Source: Salinibacterium sp. (lineage in GTDB: Bacteria > Actinomycetota > Actinomycetes > Actinomycetales > Microbacteriaceae). From it: DNA of 15,702 bases. The DNA lies in NCBI GenBank assembly GCA_004297555.1, contig SCSV01000123.1, positions 1 through 15,702 on the forward strand. Direction: 5' to 3'. Shown in pieces: positions 1 to 7,849 of this stretch; within the stretch, counting starts at the first letter, position 1; each line of letters begins with the position of its first letter. The notes beneath the pieces are model-generated. The model saw only the letters and a program-made list of their open reading frames with translations. It did not search any database and was not told where the DNA came from. Position numbers and translations under genes: made by a program.

Positions 1-565
1 AAAGCAGCTTGCAGACGATCGTGGCGTCTTCTTCGAGTCGTACCGCTTCGACCGTCTGAGCGAAGTGGTTGGCCATCCGCTCCAACTGCGCCAAGCAAAT
101 ACGTCGGTGTCCAAACGTGCCGTCGTTCGCGGTATTCATTTCGCCGACATCCCAATCGGGCAAGCGAAGTACGTTACAGCGCCTCACGGAACCGTTCTCG
201 ACTACGTCGTGGACATTCGCGTTGGGTCTCCGACGTTCGGCCAGTGGGATTCCGTACTCTTGGACAACGTGGACTGCCGGGCCATCTATGTGGCAGAGGG
301 ACTCGGCCACGCTTTCGTCGCGCTAACCCCAGACGCAACCGTGACCTACTTCGTGACCGACGTATACAAACCGGCGAAGGAGCACGGCGTAAGTCCACTC
401 GATCCGCAGATCGGGCTGATCTTCCCGTCTGAGGTCGGCGAGCCCGTGCTCTCCGCAGCTGACCTCGCGGCTCCGACACTTGCCGAGGCGCAGGCATCCG
501 GTCTGCTCCCCACCTGGGACGCCGCTCGCGAACTGTATGCGGCACTCGATGCCGGAGCGAGGTAG
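1..565 (+). CDS. rmlC: dTDP-4-dehydrorhamnose 3,5-epimerase (5' end missing)
   Basis: Epimerises dTDP-4-keto-6-deoxyglucose at C3 and C5, the third step of dTDP-L-rhamnose synthesis in the cytosol. The reading frame is open from base 2 and gives 187 residues to the TAG at 563-565. RmlC proteins are usually about 180-205 residues, so only a short N-terminal piece is likely missing. Seen in the fragment: an N-terminal DDRGVFFE stretch, QANTSVS, and the RGIHF motif with the catalytic-base His (residue 46 of the fragment). VDIRVGSPTFG carries the Asp partner (residue 71), and TDVYKP carries the conserved catalytic Tyr (122). This is the expected single-domain cupin order. An internal ATG at base 65 is not the start, because family-conserved sequence precedes it. 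It lies 4 bp upstream of rmlA, so the two are probably cotranscribed. A 3-epimerase-only relative cannot be fully excluded. Confidence 0.93.
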   Translation, partial: KQLADDRGVFFESYRFDRLSEVVGHPLQLRQANTSVSKRAVVRGIHFADIPIGQAKYVTAPHGTVLDYVVDIRVGSPTFGQWDSVLLDNVDCRAIYVAEGLGHAFVALTPDATVTYFVTDVYKPAKEHGVSPLDPQIGLIFPSEVGEPVLSAADLAAPTLAEAQASGLLPTWDAARELYAALDAGAR

Positions 566-569
566 CGGG

Positions 570-1442
570 ATGCGCGGGATAATTCTTGCGGGCGGTAGCG
601 GCACGCGCCTGTGGCCGATTACCAAGGGCATTTCAAAACAGCTCATGCCGATTTTCGACAAGCCGATGATCTACTACCCGCTGTCGACGCTGATGATGGC
701 CGGCATCACCGAAATTCTCGTCATCACTACGCCCGAATACAATGCCCAGTTCCGTGCGCTTCTCGGCGACGGAAGTGACTTGGGCATACATATTGAATAC
801 GCCGTCCAAGAGTCTCCGGACGGCCTCGCCCAGGCCTTCATCATCGGTGAGGATTTCATCGGAAACGATTCCGTCGCACTCGTGCTCGGCGACAACATCT
901 TCCATGGCAGCGGTCTAGGTACCTCTTTGCGTGATCATGGGTCCATCGACGGCGGATTGATCTTCGCCTATCACGTGTCCAACCCCGAGGCCTATGGGGT
1001 AGTCGAGTTCGATCACAACATGACCGCGATATCGATCGAAGAGAAGCCCACAGTTCCGAAGAGCAACTACGCGGTCCCGGGGCTCTACTTCTACGACAAT
1101 TCCGTGGTGGGAATTGCGAAGTCGATCGAGCCGAGCGCTCGGGGCGAACTCGAGATCTCGACCATCAACGAACGCTATCTCGAGGATCAGCGGTTGCGCG
1201 TCGAAGTGCTTGATCGCGGCACCGCCTGGTTGGACACCGGTACTTTTGAATCGATGATGCAGGCATCCGAATATGTGCGCGTTATCGAAGATCGTCAGGG
1301 ATTCAAGATCGGCTGCATCGAAGAAGTGGCCTGGCGTGCAGGTTGGATCGGCGATGATCAGCTTTCTGCCCTCGCTGCTCCCCTCGTGAAGAGCGGTTAC
1401 GGCAGCTACCTACTCGGCCTTATTACCTCCGCCCGGGACTGA
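570..1442 (+). CDS. rmlA: Glucose-1-phosphate thymidylyltransferase
   Basis: Makes dTDP-glucose from dTTP and glucose-1-phosphate, the first committed step of dTDP-L-rhamnose synthesis. The product of 290 residues matches the usual length (about 290). The N-terminus has the nucleotide-binding signature LAGGSGTRLWP (residues 6-16) followed directly by SKQL and the FDKPMIYYPLSTLMMAGI block. The metal-binding Asp is D108 in LGDNIFHG. Later family blocks EEKP, VPGLYFYD and GTAWLDTGTF are all present. The start at 570 is preferred over an in-frame upstream start at 480 because the conserved protein begins there and GAGG at 559-562 sits 7 bp ahead. It follows rmlC by 4 bp and precedes a GT gene by 2 bp, so it is part of one operon. 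rmlB and rmlD are not in the window. Confidence 0.97.
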   Translation: MRGIILAGGSGTRLWPITKGISKQLMPIFDKPMIYYPLSTLMMAGITEILVITTPEYNAQFRALLGDGSDLGIHIEYAVQESPDGLAQAFIIGEDFIGNDSVALVLGDNIFHGSGLGTSLRDHGSIDGGLIFAYHVSNPEAYGVVEFDHNMTAISIEEKPTVPKSNYAVPGLYFYDNSVVGIAKSIEPSARGELEISTINERYLEDQRLRVEVLDRGTAWLDTGTFESMMQASEYVRVIEDRQGFKIGCIEEVAWRAGWIGDDQLSALAAPLVKSGYGSYLLGLITSARD

Positions 1443-1444
1443 GA

Positions 1445-2524
1445 GTGTCGGGGCGGAGCATCGCGGTAGTCACCTGCTATCGGCACCCCGACTACGTACG
1501 TGCGCGAACCCTGCGGCGAGCAGTCGTTGAATCGGGCGCTTTCGATGAACTGATCGTGGTCAAGAACAGCAGCAAGGGCGCTGCGCGCTATGCGCAAGTG
1601 GTGGTTCAGCTGCTGCGGCTGGTCGGGCGCCGTCGTCCGGATGCCTACCTCGTCACATTTCGCGGTTACGAGATCTTGCCCATCGTGCTGCTTCTCGCCG
1701 GGCGCAGGCCGGTCTACTATGACGAGTTCATCAATCCGGTGGAGTGGTTTGTCGAAGAACACCGCAAGTTCGCCGCCGGATCATTCGCAGCAAGACTGCT
1801 GCGTGGGGCATTCCGTTTTCTCATGAAGCGAACCGCCGGTATCCTCACCGACACGGAGTCCCACGCTGACCATTCCGCTGAGCTCATGGGAATCGCTCGG
1901 GAGCGTTTCACATCGGTGCCGGTCGGCGGTGACGAAGAGCGTTTCACCCCAAGAGCTCGCATCCCGCATGAGGGCCTGCGGGTTCTCTACTACGGTTCGA
2001 TGCTGCCGCTACACGGACTTCCGACTGTGTTGGAGGCGGCGGTCGAGGCGGGCGAAGGGAACGAGATCGAACTCGTGCTCGTCGGGGGCGACGACGCCAC
2101 GCGTTCGTTGATCGAGGAGGCTTCCAGTCGCGGAGCGCGGGTCGACTACCGGACTTGGGTTGACTATGAGCTCCTGCCAGAACTCATTTCGCATTGCGAT
2201 CTCATGCTCGGCGGTCCGTTTGGTGACACGGTTCAGGCGCGCTACGTGATAACCGGCAAGACTTATCAGTTCCTTGCCAGTTCGGTGGCCACTGTGGTTG
2301 GTGAGAACCTCGAAAGCGGCGTGTTCACCGACAAACTGGATGCGCTCGTCGTGCCTCAGGGAAACGCATCTGCACTTGCCGCCTGCTTTAGGTGGGCGCT
2401 TGAGCACCGGTCTGAACTCGAGGAGATCGGTGCCGCGGGTCACGCTCTTTACGAAAAAGAATTCTCAGCCGCCGTCATTGCTCGGCGCCTCGCCCTCGCC
2501 TTTCGTCCCGAACATTCCCCGTAG
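1445..2524 (+). CDS. Glycosyltransferase, family 4-like (GT-B)
   Basis: Predicted cytosolic GT-B glycosyltransferase of 359 residues; donor and acceptor are unknown. The C-terminal nucleotide-sugar half begins near LRVLYYGSMLPLHGL and contains a VLVGGDD strand. It continues with GGPFGDT (residues 256-262) and VITGKTYQFLA (K272 in GKTYQ). This replaces the usual E-x7-E signature and resembles the GT4 subgroup with an LGIFG...VIPNK-type motif. An N-terminal Rossmann-like half (SIAVVTCYRHPDY...) is visible but diverged. The start is a GTG 2 bp after the rmlA stop with no strong Shine-Dalgarno, which suggests translational coupling. Being in the rml operon, a rhamnosyltransferase role is possible but only inferred. 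Its last 20 codons overlap the minus-strand flippase-like gene. Confidence 0.85.
   Translation: MSGRSIAVVTCYRHPDYVRARTLRRAVVESGAFDELIVVKNSSKGAARYAQVVVQLLRLVGRRRPDAYLVTFRGYEILPIVLLLAGRRPVYYDEFINPVEWFVEEHRKFAAGSFAARLLRGAFRFLMKRTAGILTDTESHADHSAELMGIARERFTSVPVGGDEERFTPRARIPHEGLRVLYYGSMLPLHGLPTVLEAAVEAGEGNEIELVLVGGDDATRSLIEEASSRGARVDYRTWVDYELLPELISHCDLMLGGPFGDTVQARYVITGKTYQFLASSVATVVGENLESGVFTDKLDALVVPQGNASALAACFRWALEHRSELEEIGAAGHALYEKEFSAAVIARRLALAFRPEHSP
2465..2524. other. Tail-to-tail coding overlap in codon register
   Basis: The last 60 bp of the plus-strand GT and of the minus-strand flippase-like gene occupy the same DNA. Both frames use the same codon boundaries, so each plus codon is the exact reverse complement of a minus codon. 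The GT serine codon TCA at 2465-2467 is the TGA stop of the other gene, and the GT stop TAG is read as CTA (Leu). The segment has no room for a conventional intrinsic terminator outside coding sequence. Confidence 0.85.
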
Positions 2525-3409
2525 GTTGAGAACGCTCGACAGCACAAGGAGCGCGCCGAGGAAGAGAACGTAGAAGGCTCGATCGACGATGCTGGCGGTT
2601 GCAATGGTCGGCGGGGTCACATGATGCAGCCCCTGAGCGAAGAGAAGGAATCCCTCACGGAAGCCAATACCACCGGGGGTAATCGAGACAAATAGGGACA
2701 GATTGGCGCTGCCGCCATAGACCAGCGCACGCGTGAATGGAACTGGGCTTGAACCCACTGCGTTGAGCTCAACGAAGAACACCGTGCTCATGATGACTAC
2801 CTGCGCGGCCGTGAAGCAGGTAATCGCAATTAGTGGACCGAGTCTCGCGCCCGGCAAGAACCGGCCCACAACGAAAAAGACGGCGGCAGCAAGCGCGGTG
2901 ACGCAGAGCGCGGAGACCCACGGAGCCACGATGACAAATAGGAGTGCGACGTTCAAAGTCGCGAAGGCCGCATAGTAAAACAGAGTGGCCGCAGTGAAGT
3001 CCCGCAAACGCATCCCGAGTCTGGTCTTCAAGTAGGCGGCTCGCACCCCGGGGCCGCTCTGCAAGGGGCCAAAAAAGTTCGCCACGGTTGAGTAGATCGT
3101 GAGCAAGAGCCCTTCGCGCGCTCCGAGCCTCATGCCGCACAACCGGATCGTCGAATCGAGAATGCCGAAGTGCGTGGCAATTATGCCGCAGTAAAGAAGC
3201 GCCAATAGGGCTACGTTGCTCCAGCCGATGGAAAGAGCGCGGGCGACGATACTGGGGTCGACCGCGATGTAGACGCCGACAAAGACGAAGAATGCGACAA
3301 GGACGAGTATCGCGAGGGGGCGCTTGTGAGTCCTCGCGAAGCGCACAGGAGTTGAGTCGCGCACCCGTCCGAAGAATCGCCGCAACGACTCAAGATACGT
3401 ACTTGCCAT
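2465..3409 (-). CDS. Flippase-like integral membrane protein (lysylphosphatidylglycerol synthase TM-type, PF03706-like)
   Basis: A 314-residue polytopic membrane protein with about eight hydrophobic segments; the first lies near residues 31-50 (PLAILVLVAFFVFVG). The segments FFGPLQSGPGVRAAYLK and SITPGGIGFREG match the two conserved loops of the flippase-like LPG_synthase_TM family (AglD/MprF N-terminal type). No soluble lysyltransferase domain is attached. Such proteins are often found near glycosyltransferases and are thought to move lipid-linked substrates, though most are not biochemically proven. The start at 3409 is chosen because a perfect AGGAGG lies 5 bp upstream. An in-frame GTG at 3448 would place that site inside the gene. 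It sits 87 bp downstream of the minus-strand GT and is probably cotranscribed with it. Its 3' end overlaps the plus-strand GT. Confidence 0.85.
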   Translation of the reverse strand: MASTYLESLRRFFGRVRDSTPVRFARTHKRPLAILVLVAFFVFVGVYIAVDPSIVARALSIGWSNVALLALLYCGIIATHFGILDSTIRLCGMRLGAREGLLLTIYSTVANFFGPLQSGPGVRAAYLKTRLGMRLRDFTAATLFYYAAFATLNVALLFVIVAPWVSALCVTALAAAVFFVVGRFLPGARLGPLIAITCFTAAQVVIMSTVFFVELNAVGSSPVPFTRALVYGGSANLSLFVSITPGGIGFREGFLLFAQGLHHVTPPTIATASIVDRAFYVLFLGALLVLSSVLNLRGMFGTKGEGEAPSNDGG

Positions 3410-3414
3410 GTCGG

Positions 3415-3420
3415 CCTCCT
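3415..3420 (-). promoter_or_regulatory. Strong ribosome binding site deciding the flippase-like start
   Basis: On the minus strand this reads AGGAGG, 5 bp before the ATG at 3409. It is the only canonical full Shine-Dalgarno noticed in the window. It favours the shorter 314-residue product over the 327-residue reading from 3448. Confidence 0.8.
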
Positions 3421-3496
3421 GATCGTTGCGGCGCTGTCGGCCGATCACGCCTAAGAATCATTGTTGCAGCGAGCGCGAGCGCCACACGTTTCGTGG

Positions 3497-4648
3497 TTAC
3501 TCCTCCGCCTTGGCGAACTCGCCGTTCGCCGCGCGTTCGAAGACGGTGAGGTGGTTTCGTGCGCACAAGGGCCAGGTGAACTCAGCCGCCCGCGCGATCC
3601 CGCGGCGGGATCTGTCAGCGCGGTCCTCTGGGTCGGACAACAACGCCGTGATCGCTCTCGCAAGTGAGTCGGCGTCCGGTGCGCTGTACGAGGCTACGTC
3701 GCCGCCCACCTCGGGCAGCGCGAGCAGCGGGGTTGTCAGCACCGGCGCGCCGCATGCCATGGCTTCGAGTACGGGAAGGCCGAATCCTTCCCCGAGACTC
3801 GGATAGGCGACGAGGGCCGCGCCGCCCAGCAGGCCGGCGAGCACCTCGTCATCGACGAAACCAAGGCGATGGATGCGCGAAGCCACATTCGATGCAGTGA
3901 TCAGCCCCTCGATCTCGCCGTCCCATCCGCGAGCTCCGGCGAGTACGAGATGCACGCCCTCGTTGCCCTTTATCGCGGCAATCGTCTCGAAAGCACGAAC
4001 GAGGCTCCCGAGGTTCTTGCGGGGCTCGAGTGTGCCCAGGAAGGCGATCCAGGTTTCGGCCCCGATGAGTTCGCGGACCACCGCTATCTGCCTGTCCGTC
4101 GGCGGGTGAAAGACGGCGGTATCAACGCCGTGGTACGCGACCGACATTCGGTCGAAGCGGGGATGAACCATGCGCAGGAGCTCGTCGTGGGTCGCGACGC
4201 TGGGCACGATACAAGCGGCGGCCCTGCGCAGAGAAATCCGTGTCCACCACCGGAAGAACACGCGCTTAGTCCGGCTGTGTAGCTCGGGGTGCGAGAAGAA
4301 CGTGGCGTCATGCAGGGTGACGACGGTCGGCACAGGCGTGAGAAGCGGCATCGTGTAGTGCGGTGAGAAGATCACGTCGGCGCCAATGTCGCGTGCCAAT
4401 CGCGGCAGGCCCACCTGCTCCCACAGCAAGCGGCGAGGTCGGGAATGGCTTGCGCCCTCGGCGGTGATTACTCGTGCGGTCGGCGAAGACTTGGCGATCC
4501 AGGCCGCATCGCGGGATTGGCAGGTGATGCTCAGGCGCGCGCCGAGCGTTCCCAAGGCGGGCATTAGATGTTCTAGATAGCGACCGACTCCACCCCGATT
4601 AGCCGGAATTGCCGTCGCATCCACGAGAATGTGGGGCTGATTGGGCAA
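3497..4648 (-). CDS. Glycosyltransferase family 4 (GT-B)
   Basis: Cytosolic GT4 retaining glycosyltransferase of 383 residues; donor and acceptor unknown. The N-terminal acceptor half opens with ILVDATAIPANRGGVGRYLEHL and has HDATFFSHPELHS. The linker YHGVDTAVFHPP leads to the donor half with FLGTLEPRKN, VLAGARGWDGE and the full E-x7-E signature EGFGLPVLE (E287 and E295). Order and length are typical for mannosyl- or rhamnosyltransferase-like GT4 enzymes. The start is TTG at 4648; no ATG or GTG is in frame for the preceding codons, and AAGG lies about 8 bp upstream. It is the first gene of a two-gene minus-strand unit with the flippase-like gene, and a promoter candidate lies at 4702-4730. 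Confidence 0.93.
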   Translation of the reverse strand: MPNQPHILVDATAIPANRGGVGRYLEHLMPALGTLGARLSITCQSRDAAWIAKSSPTARVITAEGASHSRPRRLLWEQVGLPRLARDIGADVIFSPHYTMPLLTPVPTVVTLHDATFFSHPELHSRTKRVFFRWWTRISLRRAAACIVPSVATHDELLRMVHPRFDRMSVAYHGVDTAVFHPPTDRQIAVVRELIGAETWIAFLGTLEPRKNLGSLVRAFETIAAIKGNEGVHLVLAGARGWDGEIEGLITASNVASRIHRLGFVDDEVLAGLLGGAALVAYPSLGEGFGLPVLEAMACGAPVLTTPLLALPEVGGDVASYSAPDADSLARAITALLSDPEDRADRSRRGIARAAEFTWPLCARNHLTVFERAANGEFAKAEE

Positions 4649-4701
4649 CGTGAGGGCCTTCGCGACGAGGGGCGGGCGGGGGTTGGGGGACGAGACTATT
4701 G

Positions 4702-4730
4702 AGGGTATCGCGTGCCATAGGCTATGTCAG
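4702..4730 (-). promoter_or_regulatory. Candidate promoter for the minus-strand GT
   Basis: On the minus strand CTGACA (4725-4730) matches five of six bases of the -35 consensus. It is followed after 17 bp by TACCCT (4702-4707), a TAnnnT-type -10. This would start transcription near 4695, about 45 bp ahead of the TTG at 4648. Prediction by eye only. Confidence 0.45.
4718..4723 (+). promoter_or_regulatory. Weak candidate -10 element for gmd
   Basis: TAGGCT fits the TAnnnT pattern common in actinobacterial -10 boxes and lies about 33 bp ahead of the gmd ATG. No good -35 is present at the right distance. It falls inside the spacer of the minus-strand promoter candidate, so the two would compete. 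Confidence 0.25.
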
Positions 4731-4755
4731 ACCCAGTCGAGAGTTACGGGAGCTA

Positions 4756-5739
4756 ATGAAACGCGCTTTGATTACCGGAGTCACCGGCCAAGATGGTTAC
4801 TACCTCAGCAAGCTCTTACTTTCCAAGGGATACGACGTCTTTGGCCTGGTTCGCGGGCAGAACAATCCGAAGATCGAATTCTTGCGTCGGGAGCTCCCAG
4901 AGGTGAAGATCCTCACCGGGGACCTCATGGACACCTCCAGTCTCGTGCGAGCGCTCAACGCGAGTGATCCCGACGAGTTTTACAACTTGGGCGCGATTTC
5001 ATTTGTCGCCTATTCCTGGGAAAACGCATCACTCACTAGTGATGTCACAGGCAAGGGTGTGCTCAATGCGTTAGAAGCGACCCGCATCCATGTCGGCGAC
5101 GATATAGCCAAGGTGCGGTTCTACCAGGCGTCAAGCTCGGAAATGTTTGGCAAAGTACAGCACGTTCCGCAGAGCGAGACAACGCTGCTTTGGCCACGCT
5201 CACCGTATGGCGTTGCGAAAGTCTTTGGCCACTACATGACGATCAACTACCGCGAGTCATATGGAATGCATGCCTCGAGCGGCATCCTCTTCAACCATGA
5301 ATCGCCTATGCGCGGACCGGAATTCGTGACTCGCAAGATCAGCCTTGCGGTTGCCAGAATCGCTGCAGGTCTGCAGGACAAGATCAGTCTGGGCAACATC
5401 GAGGCCAAGCGCGACTGGGGCTTCGCGGGCGACTACGTTGACGCGATGTGGCGCATGCTGCAGCAAGACGAAGCAGACGACTACGTTGTTTCGACCAATG
5501 AGACGCATTCGGTTCGTGAATTTCTCGAGATCGCCTTTGACCGCGTGGGCATCTCGGATTGGGAATCCTATGTTTACCAGGACCCACAGTTCTTCCGTCC
5601 AGCGGAAGTCGATCTGCTCATCGGCGACGCAACCAAGGCCAAGAGACAACTTGGTTGGGAACCGAAGGTCGACTTCCCGACGCTCGTGACCCTGATGGTC
5701 GACGCGGATGTCGAACGAGTCCGCAACAAGTCTGTCTGA
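4756..5739 (+). CDS. gmd: GDP-mannose 4,6-dehydratase
   Basis: Converts GDP-D-mannose to GDP-4-keto-6-deoxy-D-mannose, the branch-point precursor of GDP-D-rhamnose, GDP-L-fucose and other deoxyhexoses. The 327-residue product is an extended SDR enzyme. It starts MKRALITGVTGQDGYYL, with the NAD(P)-binding glycine motif at residues 8-14. The active site is visible as ASSSEMFG (S126-E129) and YGVAK (Y151, K155), and the family block NHESPMRGPEFVTRKI with KRDWGFAGDYVDAMW follows. Ser replaces the Thr seen in the E. coli enzyme at the SSxSE position, a common bacterial variant. ATG 4756 is preferred over an in-frame upstream start at 4699 because the family N-terminus begins here and GGAG lies just ahead. 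No GDP-4-keto reductase or epimerase/reductase is in the window. It is the first gene of the long plus-strand operon. Confidence 0.96.
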   Translation: MKRALITGVTGQDGYYLSKLLLSKGYDVFGLVRGQNNPKIEFLRRELPEVKILTGDLMDTSSLVRALNASDPDEFYNLGAISFVAYSWENASLTSDVTGKGVLNALEATRIHVGDDIAKVRFYQASSSEMFGKVQHVPQSETTLLWPRSPYGVAKVFGHYMTINYRESYGMHASSGILFNHESPMRGPEFVTRKISLAVARIAAGLQDKISLGNIEAKRDWGFAGDYVDAMWRMLQQDEADDYVVSTNETHSVREFLEIAFDRVGISDWESYVYQDPQFFRPAEVDLLIGDATKAKRQLGWEPKVDFPTLVTLMVDADVERVRNKSV

Positions 5740-7849
5740 AATGGCGTCTAGCGCGACCGACATGACCGCGCGGGCGGATGTCCGCTCGCGCTGGAGCTTG
5801 GCAGACTTCATCGCCCCAGACACGATCGATCGAGGGAGCCGCGGCGGCGGATGGGCTTCGTTGCCGGATCGGATCGTGCTCATTACCGTGAGTGTCTTCC
5901 TCGTCGCTTCGGCGTGCGCGATTTTCAGAATCATGCACTGGTGGGTGTTCGCGCCCGTCCTCGCCCTGGTGTTGATTCTCGGATGGCGTTTCTTGCCGCA
6001 GCCCGTTGCGCGCACGCGATCGATGCGAAATGGAGCAGTCGTCGCCGTCGGGTTCGCCGTTCTGTGGTTGCTAATTCAGGCCCCATTCGCGAGCCAATAC
6101 TTTGCTGCGATCCGTGACCCGGGGATCTACCTGTTGAGTGCGGCCGTCATTGCCCACACGGGCGGTTCTCCCATCGACATCCGGGGCGCGCACTCGCTGG
6201 TGGAGGCGGTCCCTGGACTGATCGATGCACTGGGCGCCTTCGGCAGTGCAAACAACGTCGACATTCAGCTCCAGGGCAGCACCGGCGTGCCCGCAGTCAT
6301 CGCTATCGGCTACTGGATCGCGGGGGTTCAGGGCGCGATTCTCGTCAATCTCGTCATTGGCGCCGTGTGCCTCATCGCCGTCTATGGGCTGGCCCGTCGC
6401 CTTGTCGGACCGTGGTGGGCTCTCTTGCCGGTCGTGCTCCTCAGCGTCGCAATGCCCTTCGTTTACCTTTCGCGCACGACCTACACCGAGATCATGGCCA
6501 CGCTCATCGTCGTTGCCGCCGCCACGTGGACCCTGAGTGCCTTCTCGTCGCGCCGCACGGCAGATTTCTGGTTGGCCGGTGCCATTGCTGGTGCGGCAGG
6601 ACTAACTCGCGTTGATGGCGCTCTTTCCTATGAAGGTGCTTTGCTCGGCGCCATCTTGATCGTGGTCGGCGTTGGGCGCAGAGAAACCGACCTGGATTTG
6701 AGACGTCCGCTGCTTGCGTTTGCAGCGGGCGGTTCGGCGCTGCTCGCCCTCGGTGTTTTCGATCTCTATTTCAATGAGCATCGCTACGTTGATGATCTGG
6801 GATCGATTCCCAAGCAACTCTGGCTCGCTGCAGTCATCCTGACGGTCGTGCTTGTCGCAGCTGTTTTCACCCGCCTTGGCACATCGCATTTCCAATTGGG
6901 CCGCCAAGCTCGCACCATTGCACTATGGGGCGCGTGGTTGCTCGCAGCGACTTTTGTGTTCTGGATTTCGCGTCCCGCCTGGCTCGTCTACCACGATACA
7001 AGTGCCGCTCCGTACCAGCGGGCCATCGCGGGACTTCAAGCACAAGATGGACTGCCGCTAGATCCCACTCGCAGCTATGACGAATATTCGCTCGCCTGGT
7101 TCGGCTGGTATTTTGGCTGGCCCTTTGTCGCTGCCGCCGCTGTCGGCCTGTGCTTGTGGGTCTACTGGGCGGTAAGTCGGCGCAGTGCGGCGCAGACGAT
7201 GATTCTCGCTACCGCCGCTCTCGTTGCACTGCTGTACTTGGACTCGATCAAGGTGACGCCCGACCAGATTTGGGCATTTCGCCGCGTATTACCCGTCATC
7301 ACCACGACTCTTGTCATTGCGGCCGCCCTCTTGGTGCGTTGGCTGTGGCAGCGAGGCAAGTGGATGCGTCGAGTTGCCGGAGCCACCATCGTCGCGTGTC
7401 TTGTGGGCGTGGCCCTGCCGTGGGGGCACATCTTCTTCACGGTTGAGGGCAGCGGACAGGCGGCCGAGATCGCAAGAATCTGTGAGACGACCCATGGGGC
7501 GAAGGTTGTGGCATATGTGGCACAAGGCGCTCCGCCGAATTACGCGCTCACGGTGCGAACTGTGTGTGACGTGCAAACTGTCGTGATTGAAGACGTTTCG
7601 ACGTTCGATTGGGTGAAGCTCGACGAAGAAGCGAAAGGGCCTGTTGCCGTCGTGGCCTTCCGCCCAGAGCTCGTTCCGTGGGTTTCGATACCCGAGAAGC
7701 CGACAGCGGTAACGACGATGCGAATGTGGACGCGGCACCTACTGTCTACCCCCCGCACGACAAGCCTGACGGTGCGAAGCGTGTACACCGGGAAGCTCGG
7801 CAGCGACGGACGAGTGACGTTCTCGCAATGGGGGTCGAAGAATGGCTGA
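5708..7849 (+). CDS. GT-C-type integral membrane glycosyltransferase
   Basis: Large polytopic membrane protein (713 residues from 5708) resembling the GT-C/GT39-like enzymes that transfer a sugar from a polyprenyl-phosphate donor on the outer face of the membrane. After a cytosolic N-terminus of about 50 residues come two helices (near 55-75 and 77-95) and a third. An extracytoplasmic loop then carries RDPGIYL, with D137 placed where GT-C enzymes have their catalytic acid. Many further helices follow, with YLSRTTYTEIMATL typical of the fold. The last 125 or so residues form a soluble domain with two cysteines, C592 and C620. Start uncertain: ATG 5708 overlaps gmd by 32 bp, and ATG 5741 lies 1 bp after the gmd stop; neither has a clear Shine-Dalgarno. 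The end overlaps the next gene by 8 bp. Substrate unknown. Confidence 0.82.
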   Translation: MSNESATSLSEMASSATDMTARADVRSRWSLADFIAPDTIDRGSRGGGWASLPDRIVLITVSVFLVASACAIFRIMHWWVFAPVLALVLILGWRFLPQPVARTRSMRNGAVVAVGFAVLWLLIQAPFASQYFAAIRDPGIYLLSAAVIAHTGGSPIDIRGAHSLVEAVPGLIDALGAFGSANNVDIQLQGSTGVPAVIAIGYWIAGVQGAILVNLVIGAVCLIAVYGLARRLVGPWWALLPVVLLSVAMPFVYLSRTTYTEIMATLIVVAAATWTLSAFSSRRTADFWLAGAIAGAAGLTRVDGALSYEGALLGAILIVVGVGRRETDLDLRRPLLAFAAGGSALLALGVFDLYFNEHRYVDDLGSIPKQLWLAAVILTVVLVAAVFTRLGTSHFQLGRQARTIALWGAWLLAATFVFWISRPAWLVYHDTSAAPYQRAIAGLQAQDGLPLDPTRSYDEYSLAWFGWYFGWPFVAAAAVGLCLWVYWAVSRRSAAQTMILATAALVALLYLDSIKVTPDQIWAFRRVLPVITTTLVIAAALLVRWLWQRGKWMRRVAGATIVACLVGVALPWGHIFFTVEGSGQAAEIARICETTHGAKVVAYVAQGAPPNYALTVRTVCDVQTVVIEDVSTFDWVKLDEEAKGPVAVVAFRPELVPWVSIPEKPTAVTTMRMWTRHLLSTPRTTSLTVRSVYTGKLGSDGRVTFSQWGSKNG

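Noticed and set aside
480..569. N-terminal extension of RmlA
   Set aside because: It would overlap the conserved end of rmlC. The family N-terminus and a GAGG site both support the ATG at 570.
5257..6015. Minus-strand open frame of 252 codons across the gmd/GT-C junction
   Set aside because: It spans the ends of two well-supported plus-strand genes and has no recognisable domain or ribosome binding site.
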